Origin: an uncultured Paracoccaceae bacterium
GTDB taxonomy: Bacteria > Pseudomonadota > Alphaproteobacteria > Rhodobacterales > Rhodobacteraceae
Assembly: GCA_951812305.1 (NCBI GenBank)
Contig: CATOSB010000004.1
Location: 310,001 to 374,000 of the forward strand
Length of the DNA stretch: 64,000 bases
Direction: 5' to 3'
This document shows, one piece after another, positions 1 to 9,596 of this stretch (the first letter of the stretch is position 1; every line of letters begins with the position of its first letter). Both the position numbers and the translations under genes were made by a program. The notes beneath the pieces were generated by a model. It was not told where the DNA came from. It ran no database searches and was given only the letters and a program-made list of their open reading frames with translations.

Positions 1-589
1 CCTCGATCAGATGTACCGGTGCAGGTGCCTGGGTCACGCCAGCGTCCTTGTTCGGACAGGCGTATTTGGGCCGGATGGTCACGATCACCCGCGCCTGGGC
101 CGGAACAATATCCAGTCGTTCGGTGCGATCTTCGCCGATCCTGACCATCTCACCACAGCCGCAGGGGCATGTAATGCTGGCAGGCTCGATCACCTGTTCG
201 ATACGTTCCAGATGATCCGGCAGGTTCCCAAGGTTGCGCTGCACAGGTTTGCGCTTCTTGCGCGGTTTGGTCATCTCGATTGTTTCTGACTGCGCCTCGG
301 CCTCGACTGTCGCGACCTCCAGATCTTCAAAAGCCAGTTGCCGTTCATCCGGGCTGAGCTTCTCGGAGCGTTTGCCATAGACCAGCTGGTGCAGTTCTTT
401 GACAAAATGCTCCAGACGCGCGTTGATCGCCTCAAGTTCCGCGTTCTGCGTGGCGAGAGCGGCGTTGCTTTCTTCGAGTTCGGCAAACTGAGATGTTAGG
501 TTTGAAGCGTCCTGCCGGGCCGCCAAAACAACCGCCCGCACCTCCGCGGGAAGGGCATCCAGATCAAGGGATTCAAGAGCGTCAGGCAT
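1..589 (-). CDS. tnpC: IS66 transposase TnpC, N-terminal part (runs off the window)
   Basis: This is the DDE transposase of the three-gene IS66 element. Reading leftward from the ATG at 589 gives about 196 residues beginning MPDALESLDLDALPAEV. A leucine-rich coiled-coil N-terminus comes first, then the LVYGKRSEKLSPDERQ motif typical of IS66 TnpC, a basic stretch (KPRKKRKP), and a zinc-finger-like segment with CPCGCGEM and a later Cys. The catalytic core lies beyond position 1. It is separated from tnpB by 55 bp. The family assignment is firm from these motifs; nothing can be said about an intact C-terminus. Confidence 0.85.
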   Translation of the reverse strand, partial: MPDALESLDLDALPAEVRAVVLAARQDASNLTSQFAELEESNAALATQNAELEAINARLEHFVKELHQLVYGKRSEKLSPDERQLAFEDLEVATVEAEAQSETIEMTKPRKKRKPVQRNLGNLPDHLERIEQVIEPASITCPCGCGEMVRIGEDRTERLDIVPAQARVIVTIRPKYACPNKDAGVTQAPAPVHLIE

Positions 590-644
590 GGCGTGTTCTT
601 AGCAGATCAGGCCACGATTTACACCCTGTACATAAGGCTGAGAG

Positions 645-998
645 TCACTCTGCCGCACCCGGTCGACGTGTCCGCCGCGCCGTCACCCGTCGCCAGTCCA
701 GGCCCTCAAACAGGGCCTCAAATTGTGCCTTGGACAGCCGCATCACGCCATCATGGACCCTGGGCCAGGCGAACTTGCCCTGTTCCAGCCGCTTGTACGT
801 CATCACCAGACCGGACCCATCCCAAAGCAGAACCTTGATGCGGTCTCCACGTTTGGCGCGGAACACGATAATTACGCCCGAGTGCGGATCAAGGCCCGGA
901 TCGCGTTCAGCAACCGCCGCCAGCCCGTCATGGCCCTTCCTGAAATCCACCGGCCTGGTCGCAATCACAACCCGCACCGATTGAGACGGAACAATCAT
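645..998 (-). CDS. tnpB: IS66 accessory protein TnpB
   Basis: A 117-residue protein of the IS66 Orf2 family, needed for transposition of three-gene IS66 elements, though its biochemical role is not well defined. Diagnostic motifs are ATRPVDFRKGHDGLAA near the N-terminus, VFRAKRGDRIKVLLWDGSG in the middle, and a KRLEQGKFAWP segment. Its start overlaps the tnpA stop by 4 bp (ATGA), indicating translational coupling. Length is normal for the family. Confidence 0.93.
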   Translation of the reverse strand: MIVPSQSVRVVIATRPVDFRKGHDGLAAVAERDPGLDPHSGVIIVFRAKRGDRIKVLLWDGSGLVMTYKRLEQGKFAWPRVHDGVMRLSKAQFEALFEGLDWRRVTARRTRRPGAAE

Positions 999-1354
999 CC
1001 CTGTCGCGCCAGGTGCCGCGCAACATTCGCGATCCGTTTTGATGCCGTGCTTTTGGGCAACCGGATAGAGACAGATCCCGCGATGATCTCAATACCGTCA
1101 AAGGGCGAAGGCGGTGGTGTCGCAAGCACTGCGATCTCTGCAAAACCAGACGTCTGACCCTCGTCACGCGCGACCTTGCGCCGGGCCGTCGTGCGCCATG
1201 TCGATAACCGCGTCGCCGACATACCGTGTTTGCGAGCCACACCCGCAACCGTCGCGCCTGGCGCATACGTCTCCGCCACAATCGCCGCACGCTCCGCCGC
1301 CGTCCGTAGTACAGGCCTGCGACGCGAAACCTCCGCCCCATCATCCAACATCAA
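995..1354 (-). CDS. tnpA: IS66 TnpA (helix-turn-helix protein)
   Basis: A 119-residue first protein of the IS66 operon. The N-terminal half contains a transposase-8-like helix-turn-helix (AAIVAETYAPGATVAGVARK then HGMSATRLSTWR), expected to bind the element ends. The C-terminal half matches the TnpA pattern with IEIIAGSVSIRLP. It is the first gene reading inward from the right end at 1431 and overlaps tnpB by 4 bp. The reading frame is intact. Confidence 0.88.
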   Translation of the reverse strand: MMLDDGAEVSRRRPVLRTAAERAAIVAETYAPGATVAGVARKHGMSATRLSTWRTTARRKVARDEGQTSGFAEIAVLATPPPSPFDGIEIIAGSVSIRLPKSTASKRIANVARHLARQG

Positions 1355-1431
1355 ATTACCTCCAGATCATTGGAGACCAGCATCTCATATCAAACCGCAA
1401 GCCGATACCATGGGGCGCTCGCACCGGTTAC

Positions 1432-2361
1432 CTCAGTTCAAATGACCCGTCAAACGACGGCGGAAGTTTCTACTATTTCCCAGGTGAAACACTTCATTCC
1501 GGGACGTTCGGTATGAGCGATTTGGGTATCCAGGATAAGGAACTTACGCTCGCCATAAACAATACAAATGGGTTTTCCAAATTTACTGGATCGTTCACTA
1601 TTACGGCCGGATCAGTTGTCGTCGGGTCTTGGCAGGTATTCCACAACATGACGCTGCTGGGGACCATAACCGGTCCCTCTGGTACGGTTCAGGCAACTGC
1701 GGCGCAAACTGGTGGTTCGCAGATAAAATTCATCAGTTCTACAATCCCGGGACCCGCTGGTCTTCAAATCGATTCCATTACCGCGACGATCAATTGTTTT
1801 TGCGCGGGCACGTTGATTGCCGCACCCGGCGGCGACGTTGCCGTAGAATCGTTGCAACCCGGCGACCGGATCTTAACTGCTGACGGCGGCGAGACAGCGG
1901 TGAAATGGCTCGGCCGGCAAGAGGTCGCGCCACGCCTTGAGCACCCTGCCAGGGTCAACCCGATCTGCATCAAGGCGGGCGCGATTGCCGACTGCGTTCC
2001 AGAGCGCGACCTTTTTGTCTCGCCTGACCACGCTATTGAGATCGACGGGATATTGATCAACGCCAGCGCACTGGTGAATGGCTCAACCATCTATCAGGTC
2101 GCCAAGATGCCGCTCAACGGCTTCACCTATTACCATATTGAGACCGACGCGCATGAGGTGATCCTCGCCGAAAACTGCCCCGCGGAAAGCTATCTGGATG
2201 TCCCGGACCGCTCCGCCTTTATCAACGGAGGCGAACGCGCGGACGTGCCGCCAATTCAGGAAATGGACCTGCCACGCATCTCTTCGGCACGGCTGGTGCC
2301 AGAGGCGATCCGGGCTCGGTTGAGCGAACGTGGTCGGTATACCCATCGTGCCGCCGCGTGA
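1432..2361 (+). pseudogene. Hint-domain (hedgehog/intein-type) protein, 5' part removed or displaced by IS66
   Basis: The open frame runs into the IS66 end at 1431, so the natural start is missing; an apparent ATG start at 1114 lies inside antisense IS66 DNA and is not real. The remaining ~309 residues hold a beta-rich region (about residues 1-115) followed by a Hint domain that begins INCFCAGTLI, with the catalytic-type Cys and the later SPDHAIEIDG and YLDVPDR motifs. Hint proteins of this kind are common in Rhodobacteraceae; most are probably secreted or surface-associated, with autoprocessing suspected but function unknown. An internal ATG at 1513 could give a shorter product. It is paralogous to the gene starting at 2668. 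Confidence 0.8.
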
Positions 2362-2667
2362 CAGAATTACAGCGACGCGTTTTGGCTGATGGCTTGCAGC
2401 GCCCGGTTATTGCCCGCAACCCCAGGGGTATTGAACCCGGAAAATGCCGGTAGATTCCCCTATTTTCTTGACAGGAACGGGTTTTTCGCATGGGCTGGAC
2501 GGTAATGAAACGGCGACGGGACGTGTCCTGCCAATTTCGGTAGCCATTAGGGGGCTCGGCAGATCAATGCAGGCATCGCAAGAAATGCGCGTGCCTCGCA
2601 GAATGACGCCGAACGGGTGCGCGGCGCAGGTGGAAATTGAGCGCGTCACTGCGCGGGGGGAGAAGAT
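2362..2667. other. Intergenic region between two Hint genes
   Basis: No convincing gene, RNA or hairpin seen. A Shine-Dalgarno-like GGGGGGAGAAG precedes the ATG at 2668, so the region probably carries the promoter of the second Hint gene. Confidence 0.5.
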
Positions 2668-3094
2668 ATGGCCGATTTTCAATTCGTTGTCACCAGCGGA
2701 ACTGCGAGTACCGCAGGAACGCTTACCGGAACCATGGGTGCGGCGGGTCCGGCTTTTACCTTTTCGTTCAATGCACCACTTGCCATCGGGAATGGAAGCG
2801 ACATTGCAATAACCTCCGCAGGTTCTTCTTCAGCAGCATGGAGCGGTACGTTTGCGTTCACAAACCCGTCTGATTTCTTTTCAAATTTCCAATTGAATGG
2901 CGTAGCAGGCAGCGCAACCGCGCTCAACGTCGTAACGACCGGTGCCCCGACCGCACAGCCGGCGATGTTTGGCGCCCCGTTCGTAGGCAATGTCGTAAGC
3001 TTGTAACTCCCAAGCACCCCCCACGTTTGAGTGTTATTGTCAGTTTTATGGTGAGTCGAATTTGCCATTTTGCGCGTGTTTTTTTTCTTTCTTG

Positions 3095-4695
3095 GTAACT
3101 CCCAAGCACCCCCCACGTTTGAGTGTTATTGTCAGTTTTATGGTGAGTCGAATTTGCCATTTTGCGCGTGTTTTTTTTCTTTCTTGTCTGAATTCTGTGG
3201 CGCCGGGTTGATTTCTCTGAATCAGTGGTGGGATGGATCAGGTTGCCGCCCTTGAACAACTTCTCGCCACGGCTCTGCGTCGGATCGCTGAGCTTGAAGC
3301 TGCGTTGGCGAGCATGGCGGAAGAGATCACGGACCTGCGCCGACAGTTGGCCAAGAACAGCAGCAATAGCAGCAAGCCCCCTTCAAGTGATGGCCTGAAG
3401 AAGCCAGCCCCGCGCAGCCTGCGTGGCAAATCCGGAAAGAAAAGTGGCGGCCAAGTTGGCCACCGGGGCGACACCCTGCGCCAGACGTCAACACCCGACT
3501 TTGTCGAACGGCATGAGGCGACGCATTGCAGCGCCTGTCAGAGCGCCCTGACGGCGGAGATGGTGAAAGGGATCGAGAAGCGTCAGGTGTTCGACTTGCC
3601 TGCGCCACGCCTGGAGGTCACCGAGCATCAGGCGGCGGTTTATTGTTGCGACCATTGTCGAGCCACGACGACGGCTGGCTTTCCCGATGGCGTGGCCGCG
3701 CATGTGCAATATGGCACGCGCATGCGGGCAGTGGCGGTCTATTGCAATGTTCAGCAGCTGATACCCGAGGATCGGGTCTGCCAGCTTATGCGCGACCTGT
3801 TTGGGGCCACCAGCTTGTGCGCGGCCAGCGTGACCAACTGGACGCGCGGCGCGGCAAATAAGATGGGTGTCGTGGTTGAACACATTCTCGCCCGGCTTGC
3901 CGAAGGCGGCGTTCGGCATCTGGACGAGACCGGACTTCGTGTTGCCGGCAAGCTGCACTGGCTGCACACGATCTGCGATACCGCCTTCACCCATTACCGC
4001 ATCAGCGCCAAACGCGGTGCTGTTCCAACCTTCCTGACCGGCGGGACGATCATTCATGATCACTGGAAACCCTACTACGCCCATATGAGCGGAGTGGACG
4101 CCCACGCCCTCTGCGGGGCGCATCACTTGCGCGAACTCAAGGCCATCGAAGAGATCGAAAAAGAGCCTTGGGCGACGGAGATGAGCGCAGTGCTTCATAG
4201 CGCCAATCAGCTCAGATGCGCGGCTCAGGATCAAGGCGAGACCGAACTCCCGGAACTGGTTCGCCAGGGTATAGTCACCAGATACATGGCGATCCTCGCC
4301 AAGGGGCTCGCCTTCCACGAACGCCAGCCCCCGCTGGCCAAAAGCCCCGGCACCCGCGGCCGAAAAGCCAGGCGGCCAGGCCACAACCTGCTCCTCCGCC
4401 TGCGTGACTACCGCGATGACGTTTTGCGATTCATCGCCGACTTCGCGGTCCCATTCACAAACAATCAGGCCGAACAGGACCTGCGCATGATGAAGCTGCG
4501 CATGAAAATCTCGGGCACCTTCCGCACCCTCGAGGGCGCGCGGGTCTTCGCCGACATCAGGTCCGTCATCTCGACGGCCAGAAAACACCGGTTCAACATC
4601 CTGGAAATCCTGACCCTGTCACCACCTCAGATCATCGCACGGCTCTGACGGAACAAAACCCCGCAACCCTATCGGACAGGGTGCTTGGGAGTTAC
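3095..4695 (+). mobile_element. IS66-family single-gene element (ISBst12-like), copy B, nested in copy A
   Basis: 1601 bp with GTAACTCCCAAGCACCC ends. It is flanked by the exact 8-bp duplication CTTTCTTG (3087-3094 and 4696-4703), which belongs to copy A. Same orientation as A. One complete transposase gene, no tnpA/tnpB, as in the ISBst12 subgroup of IS66. Confidence 0.96.
3233..4648 (+). CDS. tnp: IS66-family transposase (copy B)
   Basis: 471 residues. An N-terminal coiled coil (about 1-45) is followed by the IS66 landmark NSSNSSKPPSSDG (about 43-55) and a zinc-finger-like region with CSACQSAL and CCDHCRA. The DDE core has RHLDETGLRV (first Asp), HDHWKPYY (second), and NNQAEQDLRMMKLRMKISG (Glu) near residue 420. 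The ATG at 3233 is preceded by a weak ribosome-binding sequence (GTGGTGGG). Full length and apparently functional. Confidence 0.95.
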   Translation: MDQVAALEQLLATALRRIAELEAALASMAEEITDLRRQLAKNSSNSSKPPSSDGLKKPAPRSLRGKSGKKSGGQVGHRGDTLRQTSTPDFVERHEATHCSACQSALTAEMVKGIEKRQVFDLPAPRLEVTEHQAAVYCCDHCRATTTAGFPDGVAAHVQYGTRMRAVAVYCNVQQLIPEDRVCQLMRDLFGATSLCAASVTNWTRGAANKMGVVVEHILARLAEGGVRHLDETGLRVAGKLHWLHTICDTAFTHYRISAKRGAVPTFLTGGTIIHDHWKPYYAHMSGVDAHALCGAHHLRELKAIEEIEKEPWATEMSAVLHSANQLRCAAQDQGETELPELVRQGIVTRYMAILAKGLAFHERQPPLAKSPGTRGRKARRPGHNLLLRLRDYRDDVLRFIADFAVPFTNNQAEQDLRMMKLRMKISGTFRTLEGARVFADIRSVISTARKHRFNILEILTLSPPQIIARL

Positions 4696-4749
4696 CTTTC
4701 TTGTCTGAATTCTGTGGCGCCGGGTTGATTTCTCTGAATCAGTGGTGGG

Positions 4750-6165
4750 ATGGATCAGGTTGCCGCCCTTGAACAACTTCTCGCCACGGCTCTGCGTCGG
4801 ATCGCTGAGCTTGAAGCTGCGTTGGCGAGCATGGCGGAAGAGATCACGGACCTGCGCCGACAGTTGGCCAAGAACAGCAGCAATAGCAGCAAGCCCCCTT
4901 CAAGTGATGGCCTGAAGAAGCCAGCCCCGCGCAGCCTGCGTGGCAAATCCGGAAAGAAAAGTGGCGGCCAAGTTGGCCACCGGGGCGACACCCTGCGCCA
5001 GACGTCAACACCCGACTTTGTCGAACGGCATGAGGCGACGCATTGCAGCGCCTGTCAGAGCGCCCTGACGGCGGAGATGGTGAAAGGGATCGAGAAGCGT
5101 CAGGTGTTCGACTTGCCTGCGCCACGCCTGGAGGTCACCGAGCATCAGGCGGCGGTTTATTGTTGCGACCATTGTCGAGCCACGACGACGGCTGGCTTTC
5201 CCGATGGCGTGGCCGCGCATGTGCAATATGGCACGCGCATGCGGGCAGTGGCGGTCTATTGCAATGTTCAGCAGCTGATACCCGAGGATCGGGTCTGCCA
5301 GCTTATGCGCGACCTGTTTGGGGCCACCAGCTTGTGCGCGGCCAGCGTGACCAACTGGACGCGCGGCGCGGCAAATAAGATGGGTGTCGTGGTTGAACAC
5401 ATTCTCGCCCGGCTTGCCGAAGGCGGCGTTCGGCATCTGGACGAGACCGGACTTCGTGTTGCCGGCAAGCTGCACTGGCTGCACACGATCTGCGATACCG
5501 CCTTCACCCATTACCGCATCAGCGCCAAACGCGGTGCTGTTCCAACCTTCCTGACCGGCGGGACGATCATTCATGATCACTGGAAACCCTACTACGCCCA
5601 TATGAGCGGAGTGGACGCCCACGCCCTCTGCGGGGCGCATCACTTGCGCGAACTCAAGGCCATCGAAGAGATCGAAAAAGAGCCTTGGGCGACGGAGATG
5701 AGCGCAGTGCTTCATAGCGCCAATCAGCTCAGATGCGCGGCTCAGGATCAAGGCGAGACCGAACTCCCGGAACTGGTTCGCCAGGGTATAGTCACCAGAT
5801 ACATGGCGATCCTCGCCAAGGGGCTCGCCTTCCACGAACGCCAGCCCCCGCTGGCCAAAAGCCCCGGCACCCGCGGCCGAAAAGCCAGGCGGCCAGGCCA
5901 CAACCTGCTCCTCCGCCTGCGTGACTACCGCGATGACGTTTTGCGATTCATCGCCGACTTCGCGGTCCCATTCACAAACAATCAGGCCGAACAGGACCTG
6001 CGCATGATGAAGCTGCGCATGAAAATCTCGGGCACCTTCCGCACCCTCGAGGGCGCGCGGGTCTTCGCCGACATCAGGTCCGTCATCTCGACGGCCAGAA
6101 AACACCGGTTCAACATCCTGGAAATCCTGACCCTGTCACCACCTCAGATCATCGCACGGCTCTGA
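4750..6165 (+). CDS. tnp: IS66-family transposase (copy A)
   Basis: Identical in protein sequence to the transposase at 3233-4648. The gene is intact. Its own upstream end has been moved about 1.6 kb away by the nested insertion, so transcription may now start within copy B or read through from it. Confidence 0.95.
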   Translation: MDQVAALEQLLATALRRIAELEAALASMAEEITDLRRQLAKNSSNSSKPPSSDGLKKPAPRSLRGKSGKKSGGQVGHRGDTLRQTSTPDFVERHEATHCSACQSALTAEMVKGIEKRQVFDLPAPRLEVTEHQAAVYCCDHCRATTTAGFPDGVAAHVQYGTRMRAVAVYCNVQQLIPEDRVCQLMRDLFGATSLCAASVTNWTRGAANKMGVVVEHILARLAEGGVRHLDETGLRVAGKLHWLHTICDTAFTHYRISAKRGAVPTFLTGGTIIHDHWKPYYAHMSGVDAHALCGAHHLRELKAIEEIEKEPWATEMSAVLHSANQLRCAAQDQGETELPELVRQGIVTRYMAILAKGLAFHERQPPLAKSPGTRGRKARRPGHNLLLRLRDYRDDVLRFIADFAVPFTNNQAEQDLRMMKLRMKISGTFRTLEGARVFADIRSVISTARKHRFNILEILTLSPPQIIARL

Positions 6166-7461
6166 CGGAACAAAACCCCGCAACCCTATCGGACAGGGTG
6201 CTTGGGAGTTACGTAAGCTTTACGATTTCTGGTGTCGGCGGAACTACTCTTCTGGACTTCGTCACAGCCGACGCCATCCAGTGTTTCTGCGCTGGCACCC
6301 GCATCGCCACCGCCGATGGGCCGGTCGCGGTTGAGGATCTGACCCCGGGCACCGAGATCGCGCTCGCCGATGGCACCACCGCGCCGCTGCGCTGGCTGGG
6401 CCGGCAAGACGTCGCGCCGCGCGTTCTGCACCCGGCCAAGATCAACCCGGTCTGCATTACCGCCGGTGCCCTGGGTGACGGACTGCCAGAGCGGGACCTA
6501 TACGTCTCGGGCGATCACGCGGTGGTTCTGGACGGAATGCTGATCAATGCCAGCGCGCTGGTCAATGGCCGCACGATCTATCAGGTTCACGACATGCCGC
6601 TGGACGGCTTCACCTATTACCACATCGAGTTGGACACACATGCGGTGCTGCTGGCCGAGGGCTGCCCGTCCGAGAGCTATCTCGACGTCCCCGACCGCAC
6701 ATCCTTCGTCAACGGCGAAGAACGCGCGGACGCACCGCCGATCCCGGAAATGGACTTGCCACGTATCTCTTCGCGGCGGCTGGTGCCGGAAACCATCGTC
6801 GCGCGGTTGGCGCGGCGGTTGCCGAACCGGGCAGCCTGACCCGAGATTTAGGTGCGACCAGTGAAACAATTGCCGGTCGGCAGCCATCCTGTGTTCATTC
6901 GGTTTGAAATTACACCGGTCCTGTGCTTTGATTTGGCTGGCGAAATCAAAGGGATACCGCGACCATGACTGGATCGGACAGGACCGGCACAGATGCGTCC
7001 GTCAAAGACGGGCCATTCGATGTCGAGGAAACCTTGACCCGCATCATGCAGCACCAATCAGCCGGTCGGTTCGCAGAAGCGGGCGAGCTTTTGGACATGC
7101 TTTTGCGGCATAATCCCGGCCACGCGAAGCTGACGCATTACAAGGGCTACAACCTGCTGCAACAGGGCGAGACCGAACGCGGTATGGAAATGATCAAATC
7201 CGCGATGGATCAGGAGCCCGATGATCCGGTGCAAATGTGTGATTACGGCGCGTTACTTGCCCAGTCGGGCAAGCTGGAAGAAGCGATGGAGTATTTTCAA
7301 TCCGCCGCCGAGATCGCGCCAAACTATTCCGTTGCGCGCAGCAATCTGGGTGGCGCATTGGTTCTGGACAAAAAATTCGCGCGCGCCATCGGACACCTTG
7401 AGAAGGCGATAGAACTGGACGGCAGTCTTCTTGATGCCCACACCAATCTGGCGGCGGCTTA

Positions 7462-8630
7462 TACCAAGGGTGCTTCAAAATGACTCAGCTATGGATTTTG
7501 GGTACCGCCTGAGGTGCTGAGGTGATTCAAGATTGGCAAAGGAGACCACCGATGCCAGCCAGGATACCGATGCGAGCCGATTTTACCGCCAATGATCTGC
7601 GCAAGCTTGCCGCAGAGAGTTCTGATGCCCGGCAGAGCCGACGGCTTTTGTCGCTTGCCGCTATCGCCGATGGCATGTCGCGTGGGGCTGCGGCCCGCAT
7701 TGGCGGGATGGACCGGCAAACGCTCAGGGACTGGGTGCTCCGTTTCAACGCTGATGGTCCAGCGGGGCTGCTGGATCGGCAGCGAGGAGGCTCGCGATCC
7801 CGCCTTGACAATGCGCAACTGGATGAACTGGCGGCTCTTGTCGAGACCGGTCCTGATCCTGAAAAGGACGGTGTCGTCCGCTGGCGGCGGGTCGATTTGA
7901 AGAATGTGATCAAGGCGCGTTTTGGCGTCGACTATCACGAGCGCCATGTGGGGCAGATTCTGCACAATCTGGGCTTTTCCCACATCAGCGCACGCCCTCA
8001 GCACCCGGGGCAGGACGTGCAGGTCATTGAGGATTTCAAAAAAACTTCGGCGACAATCTGAAGGAGACGCTTCAGGGGGTGCCGCCGGACAAACCCGTCG
8101 AAATCTGGTTCCAGGACGAGATGCGTCTCGGTCAGAAGAACACCCGCGTCCGCCAGTGGGCACGCAAGGGCACACGGCCCCGCCAGCCCGCCGATCAGCG
8201 TTACCAAAATGCGTATCTTTTTGGCGCCATCTGCCCCGAACGCGGCACCGGCGCGGCGATCATGATGCCAGCAGCCGACACCTATGCGATGCAGCGCCAC
8301 CTGGAAGAAATCAGCAAAATTGTCTCCGATGGCGCCCACGCCGTCATCCTCATGGACCAAGCCGGCTGGCACACGACATCCGCTCTGGAAATCCCGCAAA
8401 ACCTGTCGCTCATGTTTCTGCCGCCCAAATCACCAGAGCTGAATCCAACCGAAAACATTTGGCAATATCTCCGCCAGACATGGCTCGCAAACCGGACGTT
8501 CGACACATATGACGCGATTCTCGACGCGGGGTGCGAGGCCTGGAACAACCTCATCGCAAGACCGCAAACCATCACATCCATCGCAAGCCGCAACTGGGCG
8601 AAAGTCGGTCAGATTGAATAACCCTTGGTA
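7462..8630 (+). mobile_element. IS630-family element, copy 1
   Basis: 1169 bp with inverted ends TACCAAGGGT and ACCCTTGGTA. TTA flanks both sides (7459-7461, 8631-8633), compatible with the TA-type duplication of IS630. A second copy of the same length lies inverted at 62579-63747. Excision restores the TPR-sulfotransferase frame. Confidence 0.93.
7552..8621 (+). CDS. tnp: IS630-family transposase made by a -1 frameshift
   Basis: Frame 1 starts at the ATG at 7552 (AAGGAG eight bases upstream) and encodes a helix-turn-helix domain with SRGAAARIGGMDRQTLRDWV, ending at 8061. Frame 2 encodes the DDE domain with EIWFQDEMRLGQKN, VILMDQAGWHTT and PPKSPELNPTENIWQYLR, ending at 8621. The frames join at a run of seven A (8038-8044): slipping back one base there gives a continuous FKKNFGDNLKETLQG junction. 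Programmed -1 slippage is known in IS630-family elements. Because the second copy has the same arrangement, I read this as programmed rather than a mutation. Confidence 0.88.
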
Positions 8631-9596
8631 TTACATGCAAACCAATCAATTCGACAAGGCCGTCAACGTTCTGTTCAAGGCATTGGCCATCGACCCGCAA
8701 TCTGTGGGCGCGCATATCCAGCTTTCTGCCGCGCTATACAGACGCGAACGTTATGAAAGCGCCGAACACCACGCGCGTCGCGCGATTGAACTGAACCCGG
8801 CCGCTGGCGAGGCCTACTTACACCTGGGCAATGCGCTGGCGTCTTCCGGAAAAATTGATGAGGCGGCCGACGAACTGTTGAAGGTTGCCAACAAGCCACC
8901 AGTTGGATTGCCCGCCCTGTCGCGGCTTATCCATTTGCGCAAGACCAAGCCGGGCTCGCCAGAGTTGCAGATACTGGAGAAGTTGCTTGAGCGGGCCGAC
9001 AAGATGCGCGACGAGCCGACGGCCACGGTGCATTACGCCGCTGGCAAGGCCTATGACGATCTTGGTGATTATGATCGCGCGTTTGAGCACTTCCACGCCG
9101 CCAATGAAATCAACAAAACACTGCATCCATATGATGCGAAAAACGGTACCGAACAGGTCGAGCGGCTGAAAGAATTCTGTTCGCGCGAATTGATGGCGCG
9201 TTGCGAAGGCGCGGGCATTCAGGACGTCGCGCCGATCTTTATCTGCGGCATGCCCCGGTCCGGGACGACGTTGATGGACCAGATGTTTTCGCGCCATCCG
9301 AAGGTTCAGGCCGGTGGCGAGTTACGCGCATCGATGATTGCATTGGGGCAAAGTACGGCGATCCGCAAAGCGCTGCAGGAAGAGGCGCCTGATGCAGAGG
9401 TGACCGCGGATGATTTCACCCGGCTGGGCGAGGCCTACGTCGCCGCCGTCCGGCAGGAAGGCATTCGCTCGGAGTATCTGTCGGACAAGATGCCTGTGAA
9501 CTATCGCTATATTGGTCTGTTGTCGCTGGCGTTGCCTCGCGCGAAGTTCCTGATCATGCGACGCCATCCACTGGATTGCCTGCTCTCAAACTACTT

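Larger units (their letters stand above)
1..1431 (-). mobile_element. IS66-family element, three-gene type (tnpA-tnpB-tnpC), cut by the window edge
   Basis: Three co-directional reading frames in the order tnpA, tnpB, tnpC define a classical IS66 element. Its right end is placed at 1431, where the outward sequence reads GTAACCGGTGCGAGC; IS66 ends typically begin GTAA. The other end lies outside the window, so the expected 8-bp target duplication (candidate CTCAGTTC, 1432-1439) cannot be confirmed. It interrupts the Hint-domain gene that continues at 1432. It is unrelated at sequence level to the three single-gene IS66 copies elsewhere in the window. Confidence 0.85.
3003..6212 (+). mobile_element. 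IS66-family single-gene element (ISBst12-like), copy A, itself interrupted
   Basis: Ends are GTAACTCCCAAGCACCC (3003) and its inverted copy ending at 6212. Flanking 8-bp duplications GTAAGCTT are exact. A second identical element (3095-4695) sits 92 bp inside its left end. Without the insert and one duplication the element is 1601 bp, the same as copies B and C. The insertion separates the transposase at 4750 from the left end and its upstream region. Confidence 0.95.
2668..6839 (+). pseudogene. Hint-domain protein split by two nested IS66 elements
   Basis: Removing 3003-6212 plus one copy of the 8-bp duplication GTAAGCTT (2995-3002 and 6213-6220) joins the two parts in frame. The result is a 317-residue protein. 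Residues 1-111 (MADFQFVVTSGTASTAGT...) are a small beta-rich, Gly/Ser/Thr-rich domain. The rest starts FTISGVGGTTLLDFVTADA and continues into a Hint domain with CFCAGTRIAT, VSGDHAVVLDG, FTYYHIELDTHAVLLAE and SYLDVPDRTSF. The Hint part is a close paralogue of the preceding gene. A shorter product from within the IS end (6198) is conceivable but unlikely. The exact duplication shows a recent, single-step disruption. Confidence 0.92.

Noticed and set aside
1114-1431. Apparent N-terminus of the first Hint protein
   Set aside because: This stretch is the antisense of IS66 tnpA and the IS end; the fusion is accidental.
3488-4588. Long antisense frames inside each IS66 single-gene copy (366 codons)
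   Set aside because: They mirror the transposase frame on the opposite strand, lack ribosome-binding sites, and recur only because the element recurs.
8038-8079. IS630 transposase as a frameshifted pseudogene
   Set aside because: Both copies have the same arrangement at a seven-A slippery site, as expected for programmed frameshifting.
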